DNA of 7,146 nt from Opitutaceae bacterium (lineage in GTDB: Bacteria; Verrucomicrobiota; Verrucomicrobiia; Opitutales; Opitutaceae): positions 1 through 7,146 of the forward strand of contig JAPOIC010000102.1 of NCBI GenBank assembly GCA_029979145.1, written 5' to 3'. Below, piece after piece: positions 1 to 6,172 of this stretch. Made by a program: the position numbers and the translations under genes. Every line of letters starts with the position of its first letter. Position 1 is the stretch's first letter. The notes under the pieces were generated by a model. That model ran no database searches, was not told where the DNA came from, and saw only the letters and a list, made by a program, of their open reading frames with translations.

Positions 1-124
1 ACTGCGAGATCCGGAGGGTGACGCGCTCATCCGTCTGCTCGTCAGTCTTGCGCCACAGCACGAGGGCAAACGCAACGGCATAAGCCACCGCCAACAAGGC
101 CAGACCGGGGTATTTCCAACGCAT
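1..124 (-). CDS. N-terminus of an exported or membrane-anchored protein, possibly a solute-binding protein (partial)
   Basis: The minus strand has an ATG at 122-124 and 41 open codons before the window edge, so only the N-terminus is visible. It begins MRWKYPGLALLAVAYAVAF and continues ALVLWRKTDEQTDERVTLRISQ. This is a short basic start followed by about 18 hydrophobic residues and then a charged segment, which fits an uncleaved signal anchor or a signal peptide without an obvious cleavage site. The segment VTLRISQ, with a following codon that begins with T, resembles the first strand of family 1 extracellular solute-binding proteins (often TLRISQW or similar). That is only a guess from a few residues. 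No Shine-Dalgarno sequence is visible. The gene diverges from hpf, and a perfect 12-bp palindrome lies 21 bases upstream of the start. Confidence 0.6.
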   Translation of the reverse strand, partial: MRWKYPGLALLAVAYAVAFALVLWRKTDEQTDERVTLRISQ

Positions 125-145
125 GGGGTGGCCGCACGAGAGCAG

Positions 146-157
146 GCTTGGCCAAGC
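146..157. promoter_or_regulatory. Perfect 12-bp palindrome, possible operator
   Basis: GCTTGGCCAAGC is its own reverse complement. It lies between the divergent starts at 124 (minus) and 286 (plus), close enough to the minus-strand gene to overlap its leader or promoter. On the minus strand an AATAAT hexamer (180-185 read in reverse) could be a -10 box upstream of it, but the best -35 candidate is 19 bases away, so no promoter is called. Operator function is inferred only from symmetry and position. Confidence 0.25.
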
Positions 158-285
158 GTGGCAATGCACGGCGCGGTGGATTATTCAGCAGCCCGACTAA
201 TCCGTCTTAATCCGCGTCCTGTGAATGGAATCGCGCGCGGCATTTCCACGCAACGTTTTGCGCACTCGTGCGTCCAACCCCGCGT

Positions 286-648
286 ATGACCAAGGAAATC
301 AGCCCCGAAATCCTCGCCGCCAAGATCATCGTGAGCGGCATTCACCTCACCCTCAGCGATTCGCTCAAGGAAGCGGCCATGACCAAGGCCTCGCGACTCC
401 TCCGCCACAACGACCACATCGTGCGCATCCGGCTCGACCTCGAGCACGACAAGACCCGCTCAGCCACCGACGAATTCGTCGCCCAGGGCCATATCGAGGT
501 CGGTGGCCCCGACCTCATCGCCAGCGCCTCGAGCGAAGACGCCTACAAGTCCCTCGACCTGCTGATGGACAAACTCGACAAGCTGGTGCGTCGCCGCCAC
601 CGCAAGCATGTCGACACGCGCAAGCACCCGCATCTCGACACCAAATAA
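286..648 (+). CDS. hpf: Ribosome hibernation promoting factor (HPF/RaiA family)
   Basis: A 120-residue protein of the sigma-54 modulation/S30EA ribosomal family. In stationary phase or stress these proteins bind the 30S decoding region and block tRNA and mRNA sites, giving inactive 70S or 100S ribosomes. The fold is visible: a first strand KIIVSGIHLTLSDSLKEA (residues 13-30), a basic helix, a central strand VRIRLDLEHDK (46-56), and the diagnostic helix ASSEDAYKSLDLLMDKLDKL (81-100) followed by a basic RRRHRKH tail. The length matches the short HPF/YfiA type, without the C-terminal dimerisation domain of long HPF. The ATG at 286 is preferred; an in-frame GTG at 268 would add six residues before the conserved start. 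No Shine-Dalgarno sequence is visible. It is transcribed alone and faces terC-like convergently across a repeat-rich gap. Confidence 0.93.
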   Translation: MTKEISPEILAAKIIVSGIHLTLSDSLKEAAMTKASRLLRHNDHIVRIRLDLEHDKTRSATDEFVAQGHIEVGGPDLIASASSEDAYKSLDLLMDKLDKLVRRRHRKHVDTRKHPHLDTK

Positions 649-651
649 GGT

Positions 652-677
652 GGTGGGCGCGCCAGTCCCTCGGCGCG
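652..677 (+). repeat. REP-like hairpin, ggtggg-agtccct type, copy A
   Basis: Four bases after the hpf stop, GGTGGG (652-657) is followed by arm CGCGCC (658-663), loop AGTCCCTC and the complementary arm GGCGCG (672-677). The same layout, with different but still complementary arms, recurs at 1788-1813. It would form a hairpin at the 3' end of the hpf transcript, but no T-run follows. Confidence 0.5.
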
Positions 678-761
678 TCGCCCCGGCAGCCCCAAGCCCG
701 CCGCCACCACCCCGTCGCCAACCTCCCCAGCATCACGCCGCGCCAACACCCCCGCGGCAGG

Positions 762-782
762 TTGTAACGTATTATGTTACAA
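762..782. repeat. GTAACGTA palindrome, copy 1 (imperfect)
   Basis: Left arm TTGTAACGTA (762-771), central T (772), right arm TATGTTACAA (773-782). One mismatch breaks the symmetry: T at 775 where the other two copies have C. The symmetry does not extend further outward. It lies in the convergent gap downstream of hpf. Confidence 0.75.
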
Positions 783-803
783 ATTTCCTCGGCACACCGG
801 ATA

Positions 804-849
804 GAGTGTGGAGGGAAATCCGGCCACACTCGCTCCAAGCGGCCACATT
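804..849. repeat. Hairpin GAGTGTGG/CCACACTC and direct repeat CGGCCACAYT
   Basis: GAGTGTGG (804-811) and CCACACTC (824-831) are exact inverse complements with a 12-base loop. The right arm sits inside CGGCCACACT (821-830), which recurs as CGGCCACATT at 840-849. No T-run follows and no other copy is visible in the window, so its role is unknown. Confidence 0.35.
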
Positions 850-895
850 CTGCAACTACACTCCCAACCGCCCCCAGCGGGTGGCGGCCGAGACC

Positions 896-920
896 GTTTG
901 TAACGTATTACGTTACAAAC
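896..920. repeat. GTAACGTA palindrome, copy 2 (perfect 25 bp)
   Basis: Left arm GTTTGTAACGTA (896-907), central T (908), right arm TACGTTACAAAC (909-920). The 12-bp arms are exactly complementary. It is in the same convergent gap as copy 1, with centres 136 bases apart, just beyond the 3' end of the TerC gene. Confidence 0.85.
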
Positions 921-992
921 TGACGCACGCCTGACGGGCACGGCACGTGCCCATCCACCTTTCTTCGGTTTCCGCCGTTTCGCTTCTCGGCG

Positions 993-1739
993 TCAGCGAT
1001 ATGGCTGATGTAGCTCGACCGGCTTAGCCGGGCGGCGCAGGCGCAGGTTGAGCATTTCCACGCCGAACGAGAACGCCATGGCGAAGTAGACGTAGCCCTT
1101 CGGGATGTGCATGCCTGTGCCCTCCGCCACGAGCGTCACGCCGATGAGGAGCAGGAACGACAGTGCCAGAATTTTCAGCGTCGGGTGCCGGTTCACGAAA
1201 TCACTGATCGCCCCGGCGGAAAGCAGCATCACGCCCATCGCCAGCACAACCGCGATCATCATGATCGCCAGATGCTGGGCCATGCCCACGGCGGTGATGA
1301 CGGAATCGAGTGAGAACACGACGTCGAGCAGCAGGATCTGCATTATCACGCGGCTGAATTTCGCCACCGCTTTCACCGGCCGGTCGTGCGCATCCTCGCC
1401 CTCCAGCTTCTCGTGAATTTCCATCGTGCTTTTCACCAGCAGGAACAGACCGCCGAGAATCAGGATGAGGTCGCGGCCCGACACCCCGTGGCCGATGAAG
1501 GTAAACCAAGGCGTGGTGAGCTTTGCCATCCACGCGATGCTTGCGAGCAGCAGGAGTCGCGTGATGAGTGCGAGGCTCAGGCCCAGTTGCCGCGCCTTGG
1601 CCTGCTGGTCCGCCGGCAGCTTTCCCGCCAGGATCGAGATGAAGATAATATTGTCGATGCCGAGCACGATCTCGAGCCCGGTAAGCGTGAGCAGACTGAT
1701 CCATGCCTGCGGTTCGGTGATCCAGTCCATAGCCGACAT
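993..1739 (-). CDS. TerC-family integral membrane protein (YoaE-like, TerC domain only)
   Basis: A 248-residue polytopic inner-membrane protein. TerC proteins (TerC, Alx, YoaE, MeeF/YceF groups) are linked to tellurite resistance and to manganese or other metal export; the substrate of this one cannot be told from sequence. Visible family motifs are GLEIVLGIDNIIFISI (21-36), whose acidic residues lie in a membrane helix, SGRDLI (87-92), LLDVVFSLDSVITAVGM (137-153), and AEGTGMHIPKGYVY (205-218). There are about seven hydrophobic segments. The sequence closely follows the N-terminal membrane domain of YoaE-type proteins but stops before the CBS and CorC/HlyC domains, so it is a short form. The ATG at 1739 is used; the Met at residue 4 (MDW) is an alternative start. 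It is probably transcribed from its own promoter, as 105 bases separate it from the gene upstream. Confidence 0.9.
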   Translation of the reverse strand: MSAMDWITEPQAWISLLTLTGLEIVLGIDNIIFISILAGKLPADQQAKARQLGLSLALITRLLLLASIAWMAKLTTPWFTFIGHGVSGRDLILILGGLFLLVKSTMEIHEKLEGEDAHDRPVKAVAKFSRVIMQILLLDVVFSLDSVITAVGMAQHLAIMMIAVVLAMGVMLLSAGAISDFVNRHPTLKILALSFLLLIGVTLVAEGTGMHIPKGYVYFAMAFSFGVEMLNLRLRRPAKPVELHQPYR

Positions 1740-1783
1740 CCATGCCCGGCGACCGGCCCGCGGTCAACCCGGCGTCCGCGGAT

Positions 1784-1821
1784 ACCAGGTGGGACGGCGA
1801 GTCCCTTCGCCGTCGGCTGGT
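1784..1821 (+). repeat. REP-like hairpin, ggtggg-agtccct type, copy B
   Basis: GGTGGG (1788-1793) is followed by arm ACGGCG (1794-1799), loop AGTCCCTT and arm CGCCGT (1808-1813); A1800-T1807 can close a seventh pair. Outer segments ACCAG (1784-1788) and CTGGT (1817-1821) can also pair across a small internal loop. A T6 run at 1823-1828 follows on the plus strand, but the flanking genes are both on the minus strand, so it does not serve them as a classical terminator. It is the partner of 652-677. Confidence 0.55.
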
Positions 1822-1844
1822 GTTTTTTCGACCAAGCCGGCAAC

Positions 1845-2792
1845 CTACCCGACAAACGCCAACCCCACGCGCAGCCACAGCGGGATCATCAGCAACCCGA
1901 CCGCCACCGTAGCCACCACCACGCGCGCCGCGACGAGATTGTGCCCGCCGTAGTGCTTCACCAGCACCAGCGGCAGAAAGCCCGCAGGCATCACCGCCTG
2001 CACCAAGATCACATGCTTCAGGTCCGCGGTGAAGGGCCCGAAGCGCGCCAACAGCAGCATCGCCACCGTGAGCACGCCCAACCGCATGACGACCGCGCCG
2101 ACCGAGGTGCGCAGGTCCACGAGCGCGGCGGGTTTTTGAAAAAGATGTTCCGCCAACACGGCGCCGCTGAGCAGCAGGCCAAAGGGAATCGCGCAGGCCG
2201 CCAAGGCATGGATCACGCCCGCCAGCACCACCGGCACGTGCGCGCCGAGCCCCAAGAGATTCACCGCCACGGAAATCACCAGCGCCCACACCGGAGCGCT
2301 CAACGCCTGCCGCCAGCCCGTGCGCAACGACTGGCCTGACAACACCAGCACGCCCACCACCCAGATCGCCACCTCGCTGCCGACGTTGTGCACAAACAGC
2401 ACGCCGAGCGTCTCGCGGCCAAACAGTTTCTCCACCACCGGAACGGTGATGTAGGAGTAGTTGTAGATGCCCGCCATGAACGCGAAGGTGCGCAGCCCCG
2501 TGCCGACGGTGAAGCCCAGCGCCTTGGCGGCGTAGTAACACGCGGCGATGCCCAGCGCCATCGTGCCGAATCCCACCAAAGGCGCCCAGCCGAGGTTGCT
2601 GGGATCGCGCAACGCGGGGTTGGCGTAGACGTTTTCAAAAATCAGGCACGGGTAGAGCAAATTCACGACGATCCGCAGCAGGCTCCTGTCCGCCTCCGCC
2701 GTCAGCACATTCAGCCGGCGCAGCAACACGCCGACCGCCATCACGCCGAACACCGGCAGGATCAGGAGAAGGAGTTGCAGGTAGGTCGGCAT
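1845..2792 (-). CDS. AEC-family permease (auxin efflux carrier-like)
   Basis: A 315-residue inner-membrane transporter of the AEC/Mem_trans family (PF03547), whose bacterial members export small organic anions such as malonate or malate; the substrate here is unknown. It shows roughly ten hydrophobic segments in the usual two groups of five. Recognisable family features are LILPVFGVMAVGVLLRRLNV near residues 10-29, VNLLYPCLIFENVY (43-56), NYSYITVPVVEKLFG (111-125), AIPFGLLLSGAVLAE (201-215), and LVQAVMPAGFLPLVLVKHY (263-281). The length is typical of the family. The ATG at 2792 is 9 bases beyond the stop of the upstream flavoprotein gene, so the two are very likely co-transcribed. No promoter is visible in that gap. 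Confidence 0.9.
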   Translation of the reverse strand: MPTYLQLLLLILPVFGVMAVGVLLRRLNVLTAEADRSLLRIVVNLLYPCLIFENVYANPALRDPSNLGWAPLVGFGTMALGIAACYYAAKALGFTVGTGLRTFAFMAGIYNYSYITVPVVEKLFGRETLGVLFVHNVGSEVAIWVVGVLVLSGQSLRTGWRQALSAPVWALVISVAVNLLGLGAHVPVVLAGVIHALAACAIPFGLLLSGAVLAEHLFQKPAALVDLRTSVGAVVMRLGVLTVAMLLLARFGPFTADLKHVILVQAVMPAGFLPLVLVKHYGGHNLVAARVVVATVAVGLLMIPLWLRVGLAFVG

Positions 2793-2801
2793 CGCAAAAA
2801 T

Positions 2802-4043
2802 TCAACCCGCCATCGCCAACCCCGCCAGCCGGCCGGTGGTCCACGCCGCCTGAAAATTGAAGCCGCCCGTAATGCCGTCGATGTCGAGCACCTCGCCGGC
2901 AAAGTGCAGCCCGGCGCAGACCTTGCTCTCCATCGTCTTGAACTCCACCTCGCGCAACCGCACGCCGCCGCAGGTGACAAATTCTTCCTTGTTCATGCTC
3001 TTGCCCGTGACCGTGAACTCGGCGGTGGTGAGCGTCTCCGTCAACGCCTGCAACGCCGCGTTGGCGACTCCGCTCCATGTCTGCCCGGCGGCGATGCCAG
3101 ACGTCTGCACCAGCCGCTCCCACAACCGCGACGGCATCCCGAAGGGATTCCACGTCGCCACCTGCTTGCGCGGCTGGGCCTCGCGCTGCGCCGCGAGTTC
3201 TTGATACACCGCGTCGCGGGTCCGCGGTGCCACGAAGTTCACGCGCAACGGAAACTCGTAGTTGCGCGCCGCGAGCTCGCGCGCCCCCCACGCCGACAGC
3301 TTCAACACCGCCGGCCCGCTCAGGCCCCAATGCGTGATCAGCAGCGGTCCCTCGGCGCCGAGCTTCGTGCCCGGCACCGTCACCGCCGCAGACTCCACGC
3401 TGACGCCCGAAAACCGGTCGATTCGCCGGTCATCAATGTGAAAGGTGAACAGCGACGGCACCGGCGGCTCGATCGTGTGGCCGAGTGATTCCGCAATCAG
3501 CGTTCCCGCCGAAGCCCGGTTGCCGCCCGTCGCCAACAGCAGGCGTTCACAGGCTACGTTGGAGTCATCCGTCAAGGTAACCTGAAACAGCGGCGGCGCA
3601 TCTGACCCCGGCGGCCGGCCCAAGGCCCGGCGCACGCCGAGCCGCGTGTGCACCTCGACGCCGGCCGCGCTCGCCGCGCGCTGCAGGCAGTCGACGATCG
3701 TGGCCGAGTCATCGGTCACCGGAAACATCCGGCCGTCGGCCTCCGTCTTCAGCGCGACACCGCGGTCCGCAAACCACGCGATGGTGTCCCGCGGGCCCCA
3801 GCGATGGAAAGCGCCCAAAAGTTCGCTGCCGCCACGCGGGTAGCGGGTGACGAGTTCGCGGGGCTCGAAGCACGCATGCGTCACGTTGCACCGGCCGCCG
3901 CCGGAAATGCGCACCTTCGCCAACGGGTGCGCCGTCGTTTCGTAGATGCCCACCCGGGCCTCCGGGTTGGCTTCCGCGCACGTGATCGCCGCGAAGAAGC
4001 CGGCGGCTCCTCCCCCGACGATGATCACCCGCGGCGCATGCAT
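2802..4043 (-). CDS. HI0933/YhiN (BaiN)-type FAD-dependent oxidoreductase
   Basis: A 413-residue flavoprotein of the HI0933-like family (PF03486, TIGR00275), usual length about 400. Its biological substrate is not settled for most members; some relatives (BaiN) act in bile acid dehydroxylation. The N-terminus carries the Rossmann dinucleotide motif VIIVGGGAAGFFAA (6-19). The family hallmark ISGGGRCNVTHA follows at 46-57. Further landmarks are LLLATGGN (168-175), LLITHWGLSGPAVL (234-247), TCGGVRL (357-363), and the C-terminal FAD-binding run FAGEVLDIDGITGGFNFQAA (381-400) with TTGRLAG after it. The domain order is intact with no truncation. The ATG at 4043 is immediately before the first strand. 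It is first in a probable two-gene unit with the AEC permease. A 76-bp double-hairpin repeat lies 46 bases upstream, where its promoter would be expected. Confidence 0.93.
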   Translation of the reverse strand: MHAPRVIIVGGGAAGFFAAITCAEANPEARVGIYETTAHPLAKVRISGGGRCNVTHACFEPRELVTRYPRGGSELLGAFHRWGPRDTIAWFADRGVALKTEADGRMFPVTDDSATIVDCLQRAASAAGVEVHTRLGVRRALGRPPGSDAPPLFQVTLTDDSNVACERLLLATGGNRASAGTLIAESLGHTIEPPVPSLFTFHIDDRRIDRFSGVSVESAAVTVPGTKLGAEGPLLITHWGLSGPAVLKLSAWGARELAARNYEFPLRVNFVAPRTRDAVYQELAAQREAQPRKQVATWNPFGMPSRLWERLVQTSGIAAGQTWSGVANAALQALTETLTTAEFTVTGKSMNKEEFVTCGGVRLREVEFKTMESKVCAGLHFAGEVLDIDGITGGFNFQAAWTTGRLAGLAMAG

Positions 4044-4089
4044 CCGGGCACGTTGGGAAGCGCGCGCCCGGAAAGCAATGCGGCAGGAA

Positions 4090-4165
4090 TGTAGGGCGGG
4101 GACTCCGATCCCCGCCTTGTTTGTGTTCCCAGGCTGATGGCGGGGTTTGGAACCCCCGCCCTACA
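4090..4165. repeat. 76-bp double-hairpin REP-like element, copy 1
   Basis: The outer ends are inverse complements: TGTAGGGCGGGG (4090-4101) and CCCCGCCCTACA (4154-4165). Inside are two hairpins. The first has stem GGCGGGGA (4095-4102) / TCCCCGCC (4109-4116) with loop CTCCGA. The second has stem GGCGGGG (4139-4145) / CCCCGCC (4154-4160). The spacer between hairpins is 22 bases. Copy 2 at 6173-6248 has the same total length, spacer length and loop. The element sits between two minus-strand genes, close to the start of the downstream one. Confidence 0.8.
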
Positions 4166-4172
4166 CTTCCGC

Positions 4173-4547
4173 TCACTTCCGCATGGGTTCGCGCGGCAGG
4201 GCGTCGAATTTCTTTTTCTGCTCGGGCGTCAACAGAGCGCGGATCTGCATCCGGCCGGTCTCGCGCAGGTCGCGCACCTTTTTCATCTTCTCGCGACGGT
4301 TCAGGTCCTCGTTGTCCATGATGGCGAAAGCCGCGTCGCGCTGCTTGGCCATGAGGTCGCCGATCTGGGCCTTTTGGGCATCGGTGAGCGCGAGTTCCTG
4401 GGCGAGGTGCTGGAGGCGTTCGGCGGCACGCTCCGCGCGTTCGCCGCGTTCCGGGCGGTCGGCCGCATCGGCGGCGCGAGTCAGGGGCAATGCCAGCCAG
4501 AGGCCGGCGGTGATGAGGATGAGGATTCCGTTGGTCGGGAGTTTCAT
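4173..4547 (-). CDS. Small exported Spy/CpxP-like protein (LTxxQ motifs)
   Basis: A 124-residue protein with a signal peptide: a hydrophobic stretch GILILITAGLWLALPLTRAA (7-26) and probable cleavage near residues 25-28. The mature part is charged and helical, with heptad-like runs. It carries two LTxxQ-type motifs, LTDAQKAQI (54-62) and LLTPEQKKKFDAL (105-117). This is the pattern of Spy/CpxP-related periplasmic proteins, which act as chaperones or stress modulators (metal and envelope stress) in enterobacteria; function in this organism is inferred from that pattern alone. The length is somewhat short for Spy. The start ATG is 45 bases from the divergent metallopeptidase start, so the two genes must share a very compact promoter region. 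No Shine-Dalgarno sequence is seen. Confidence 0.8.
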   Translation of the reverse strand: MKLPTNGILILITAGLWLALPLTRAADAADRPERGERAERAAERLQHLAQELALTDAQKAQIGDLMAKQRDAAFAIMDNEDLNRREKMKKVRDLRETGRMQIRALLTPEQKKKFDALPREPMRK

Positions 4548-4592
4548 GACATCGTTCTAGACGGCGATCCCCCGGCGACGTTACATGCCGCG

Positions 4593-4964
4593 ATGACTTT
4601 CGACGCGCTCGCCCGCCGGACCCTCACGCTGGTGGCCCGCCTGCAGGCGGAGCTGCCCGACGAGATCCGGCCGCTGGCCGCCGGCGTCCCGGTGCATTGT
4701 GAAGAGGGGCCCGACGACGACGTCCTCGACCAAGGGTTCGAGTCGGACATCCTCGGGTTGTTCATGGGCAACCCCCATGGCACGGAGTTCAGCCACGCCG
4801 ACCCGGCCCCGCCCCGCATCCTCCTTTACCTCGAAAACCTCTGGGATTTCGCCGGCGGCGACCTCGAGGCCTTCGACGAGGAGGTGCGCCTGACCTACCT
4901 CCACGAACTGGGCCACTACTTTGGTTGGGACGAGGATGACCTCGCCGACCGCGGGCTCGACTGA
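4593..4964 (+). CDS. Zincin-like metallopeptidase family protein (PF06262, formerly DUF1025)
   Basis: A 123-residue cytoplasmic protein with the zinc-protease signature HELGH (104-108) inside TYLHELGHYFGWDEDDLADR (101-120), the diagnostic C-terminus of this family (HExxHxxGxxExDL-like). Other family features are an acidic middle part, DILGLFMGNP (52-61), and ILLYLENLWDF (76-86). The two histidines and the glutamate of the zinc site are intact, and acidic residues follow where a third ligand is expected. The physiological substrate of the family is unknown. The ATG at 4593 gives the usual family length; upstream in-frame codons run antisense through the Spy-like gene and are not expected to be translated. 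It is transcribed divergently from that gene and is followed by the SYLF gene after 75 bases. Confidence 0.88.
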   Translation: MTFDALARRTLTLVARLQAELPDEIRPLAAGVPVHCEEGPDDDVLDQGFESDILGLFMGNPHGTEFSHADPAPPRILLYLENLWDFAGGDLEAFDEEVRLTYLHELGHYFGWDEDDLADRGLD

Positions 4965-5039
4965 ACGGAACCGGGTGCAATCCGCGCTTTCCAACCCGCC
5001 GACGCCCTGCTTAGGTAGCGGGCAAATCCCTTCCGCCGT

Positions 5040-5726
5040 ATGCTTATGAAAAAGTTTTTCTCCCTTTCGCTCCTCGCCGGGCTGTGCCTGGCGCCGGCCG
5101 CCGCGCTCGCCATCCCCCGCAGCGAATACGTGGAACGGGTGGAAACCTGCGAGGCCATCCTCCAGGATTTCATGGCCAAGCCCGAGACCACCATTCCCGC
5201 CGAGGTGCTCAAGCGCGCCCGCGGCATAATCATCGTCAATCAGTTCCGCGCCGGCCTCGTGCTGGGCGTGAAGGACGGCTGGGGCGTTGTTCTCGTCCGC
5301 CGCGCCGACAACACGTGGAGCGTGCCCGCTCTGCTCTCCGCCGCCGAGGGCAGCCTCGGTCTCCAGATCGGCGCCAGTGCCAACGAAACCATTTACATCC
5401 TGACGGACGACTCGACCCCGCGCATGCTGTTCAATCAGCGTTTCCACGTCGGCGTCGACGCCAAGGCCGTCGCGGGCCCCAAGGCCGCCGCCTCGGAACA
5501 CTCCAACGAGGAAATCCTCACCACGCCCGTCCTCGTCTATAACCGGAACAAGGGCCTCTACGCCGGCGCCAGCCTCAAGGCCGGCTACCTCACGCGCAAC
5601 GACGAGGCCAACCGCTCGCTCTACTCGACCAACTACACCCTGCCCGAAATCCTCTACAGCAACTGGGTGACGCCCCCCGAGGAGGTCCGGCCCCTCATCG
5701 CCTACGTCACCGAGCTGACGAACTGA
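5040..5726 (+). CDS. Exported SYLF (Ysc84) domain protein
   Basis: A 228-residue protein with a clear signal peptide: MKK at residues 3-5, a hydrophobic core FFSLSLLAGLCLAPAAALA (6-24), and likely cleavage after ALA before IPRSEY. The rest is a SYLF/Ysc84 domain (PF04366), a lipid-binding fold with phosphoinositide affinity in eukaryotes and unknown role in bacteria. Recognisable segments are IPAEVLKRARGIIIV (52-66), GVVLVRRADNTWSVPALLS (82-100), GLQIGASANETIYILT (107-122), FHVGVDAKAVAGP (135-147), and VLVYNRNKGLYAGASLKAG (164-182). Length and order are typical. The ATG at 5046 (MKK) may be the true start instead of 5040. No Shine-Dalgarno sequence is visible. The VOC gene begins 4 bases after the stop, indicating a two-gene operon. 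Confidence 0.92.
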   Translation: MLMKKFFSLSLLAGLCLAPAAALAIPRSEYVERVETCEAILQDFMAKPETTIPAEVLKRARGIIIVNQFRAGLVLGVKDGWGVVLVRRADNTWSVPALLSAAEGSLGLQIGASANETIYILTDDSTPRMLFNQRFHVGVDAKAVAGPKAAASEHSNEEILTTPVLVYNRNKGLYAGASLKAGYLTRNDEANRSLYSTNYTLPEILYSNWVTPPEEVRPLIAYVTELTN

Positions 5727-5730
5727 GGTC

Positions 5731-6150
5731 ATGGCCAACGCCATCCTCGGCAACGGCGGGGTTCACCACGTCGCGATCAAGACCCGGGATTGGGACGCCA
5801 CGCTGCGGTTCTACCGCGAAGGACTCGGCTGCACCGACCGCGTGACCTGGGCCGAGCCCCCGAAGCGCGCGGGCATGTTCGACTGCGGCGACGGCAACTA
5901 CGTGGAGGTCTTCGAAGACCTCGCGTGGTCATCCACCGACGTCGGCGCGCTCATCCACTTCGCCCTGCGCACCACCCGCCTCGACGCCGCTTGCGCCAAC
6001 CTCAAGGCCATGGGTTACAAATTCACCCTCGAGCCCAAGGACGTGACGATCAAGAGCACCAACGGCCTAGGCGACGTCCCCGTCCGCATCGCCTTCGTCG
6101 AGGGCCCCAACGGCGAAAGCGTCGAGCTCCTGCAGAACACGGTGCTCTGA
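5731..6150 (+). CDS. VOC-family protein (glyoxalase/bleomycin-resistance fold)
   Basis: A 139-residue single-domain-length VOC protein with two beta-alpha-beta-beta-beta modules. The first opens with GGVHHVAIKTRDWDATLRFY (9-28) and the second with LIHFALRTTRLDAACANLKA (74-93). The four positions that bind metal in glyoxalase I appear to be present: H13, E59 (in NYVEVFED), H76 and E132 (in GESVELLQ). This points to a metal-dependent lyase or isomerase more than a metal-free binding protein, but the substrate is unknown; the sequence is not close enough for me to call lactoylglutathione lyase. It starts 4 bases after the SYLF gene stop and is followed by a hairpin plus T5 run that probably ends the operon. 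Confidence 0.88.
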   Translation: MANAILGNGGVHHVAIKTRDWDATLRFYREGLGCTDRVTWAEPPKRAGMFDCGDGNYVEVFEDLAWSSTDVGALIHFALRTTRLDAACANLKAMGYKFTLEPKDVTIKSTNGLGDVPVRIAFVEGPNGESVELLQNTVL

Positions 6151-6172
6151 GTTTTAGGCGTGTGGCTTAGGG

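Larger units (their letters stand above)
649..992. other. Repeat-rich gap between two convergent genes
   Basis: This 344-base stretch separates the 3' ends of hpf and the TerC gene. I see no convincing gene in it. It holds a ggtggg/agtccct hairpin directly after the hpf stop (652-677), two copies of the GTAACGTA palindrome (762-782 and 896-920), and a hairpin with flanking direct repeats (804-849). No stem followed by a T-run is present, so any terminator would be of a non-classical kind. Confidence 0.6.

Noticed and set aside
896..920. The palindrome as parS, dif or a CRISPR repeat
   Set aside because: The sequence lacks the parS core GTTTCACGTGAAAC and the dif layout of two arms around a six-base centre, and copies are not regularly spaced with unique spacers.
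225..934. Plus-strand frames 225-767 and 608-934 overlapping hpf and the gap after it
   Set aside because: One is a shifted frame of hpf with Arg/Pro/His-rich composition; the other runs through the palindromes and hairpins with no motif.
1201..2541. 446-codon minus-strand open frame across the AEC permease and TerC genes
   Set aside because: It is out of frame with both, has glycine/arginine/alanine-rich composition without motifs, and the overlapped frames are clear family members.
1386..3488. Long plus-strand open frames (1386-2339 and 2388-3488) opposite the TerC, AEC and flavoprotein genes
   Set aside because: Their products are rich in Arg, His and Gln, as expected for antisense frames of GC-rich genes; no domain is recognisable.
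4989..5017. Possible promoter TTCCAA-N17-TAGGTA before the SYLF gene
   Set aside because: Spacing is right, but the -10 matches the consensus at only two of six positions.
4581..5753. 390-codon minus-strand open frame opposite the metallopeptidase and SYLF genes
   Set aside because: It is antisense to two genes with solid family signatures; its Gly/Val/Glu/Ala-rich composition is typical of a mirror frame.
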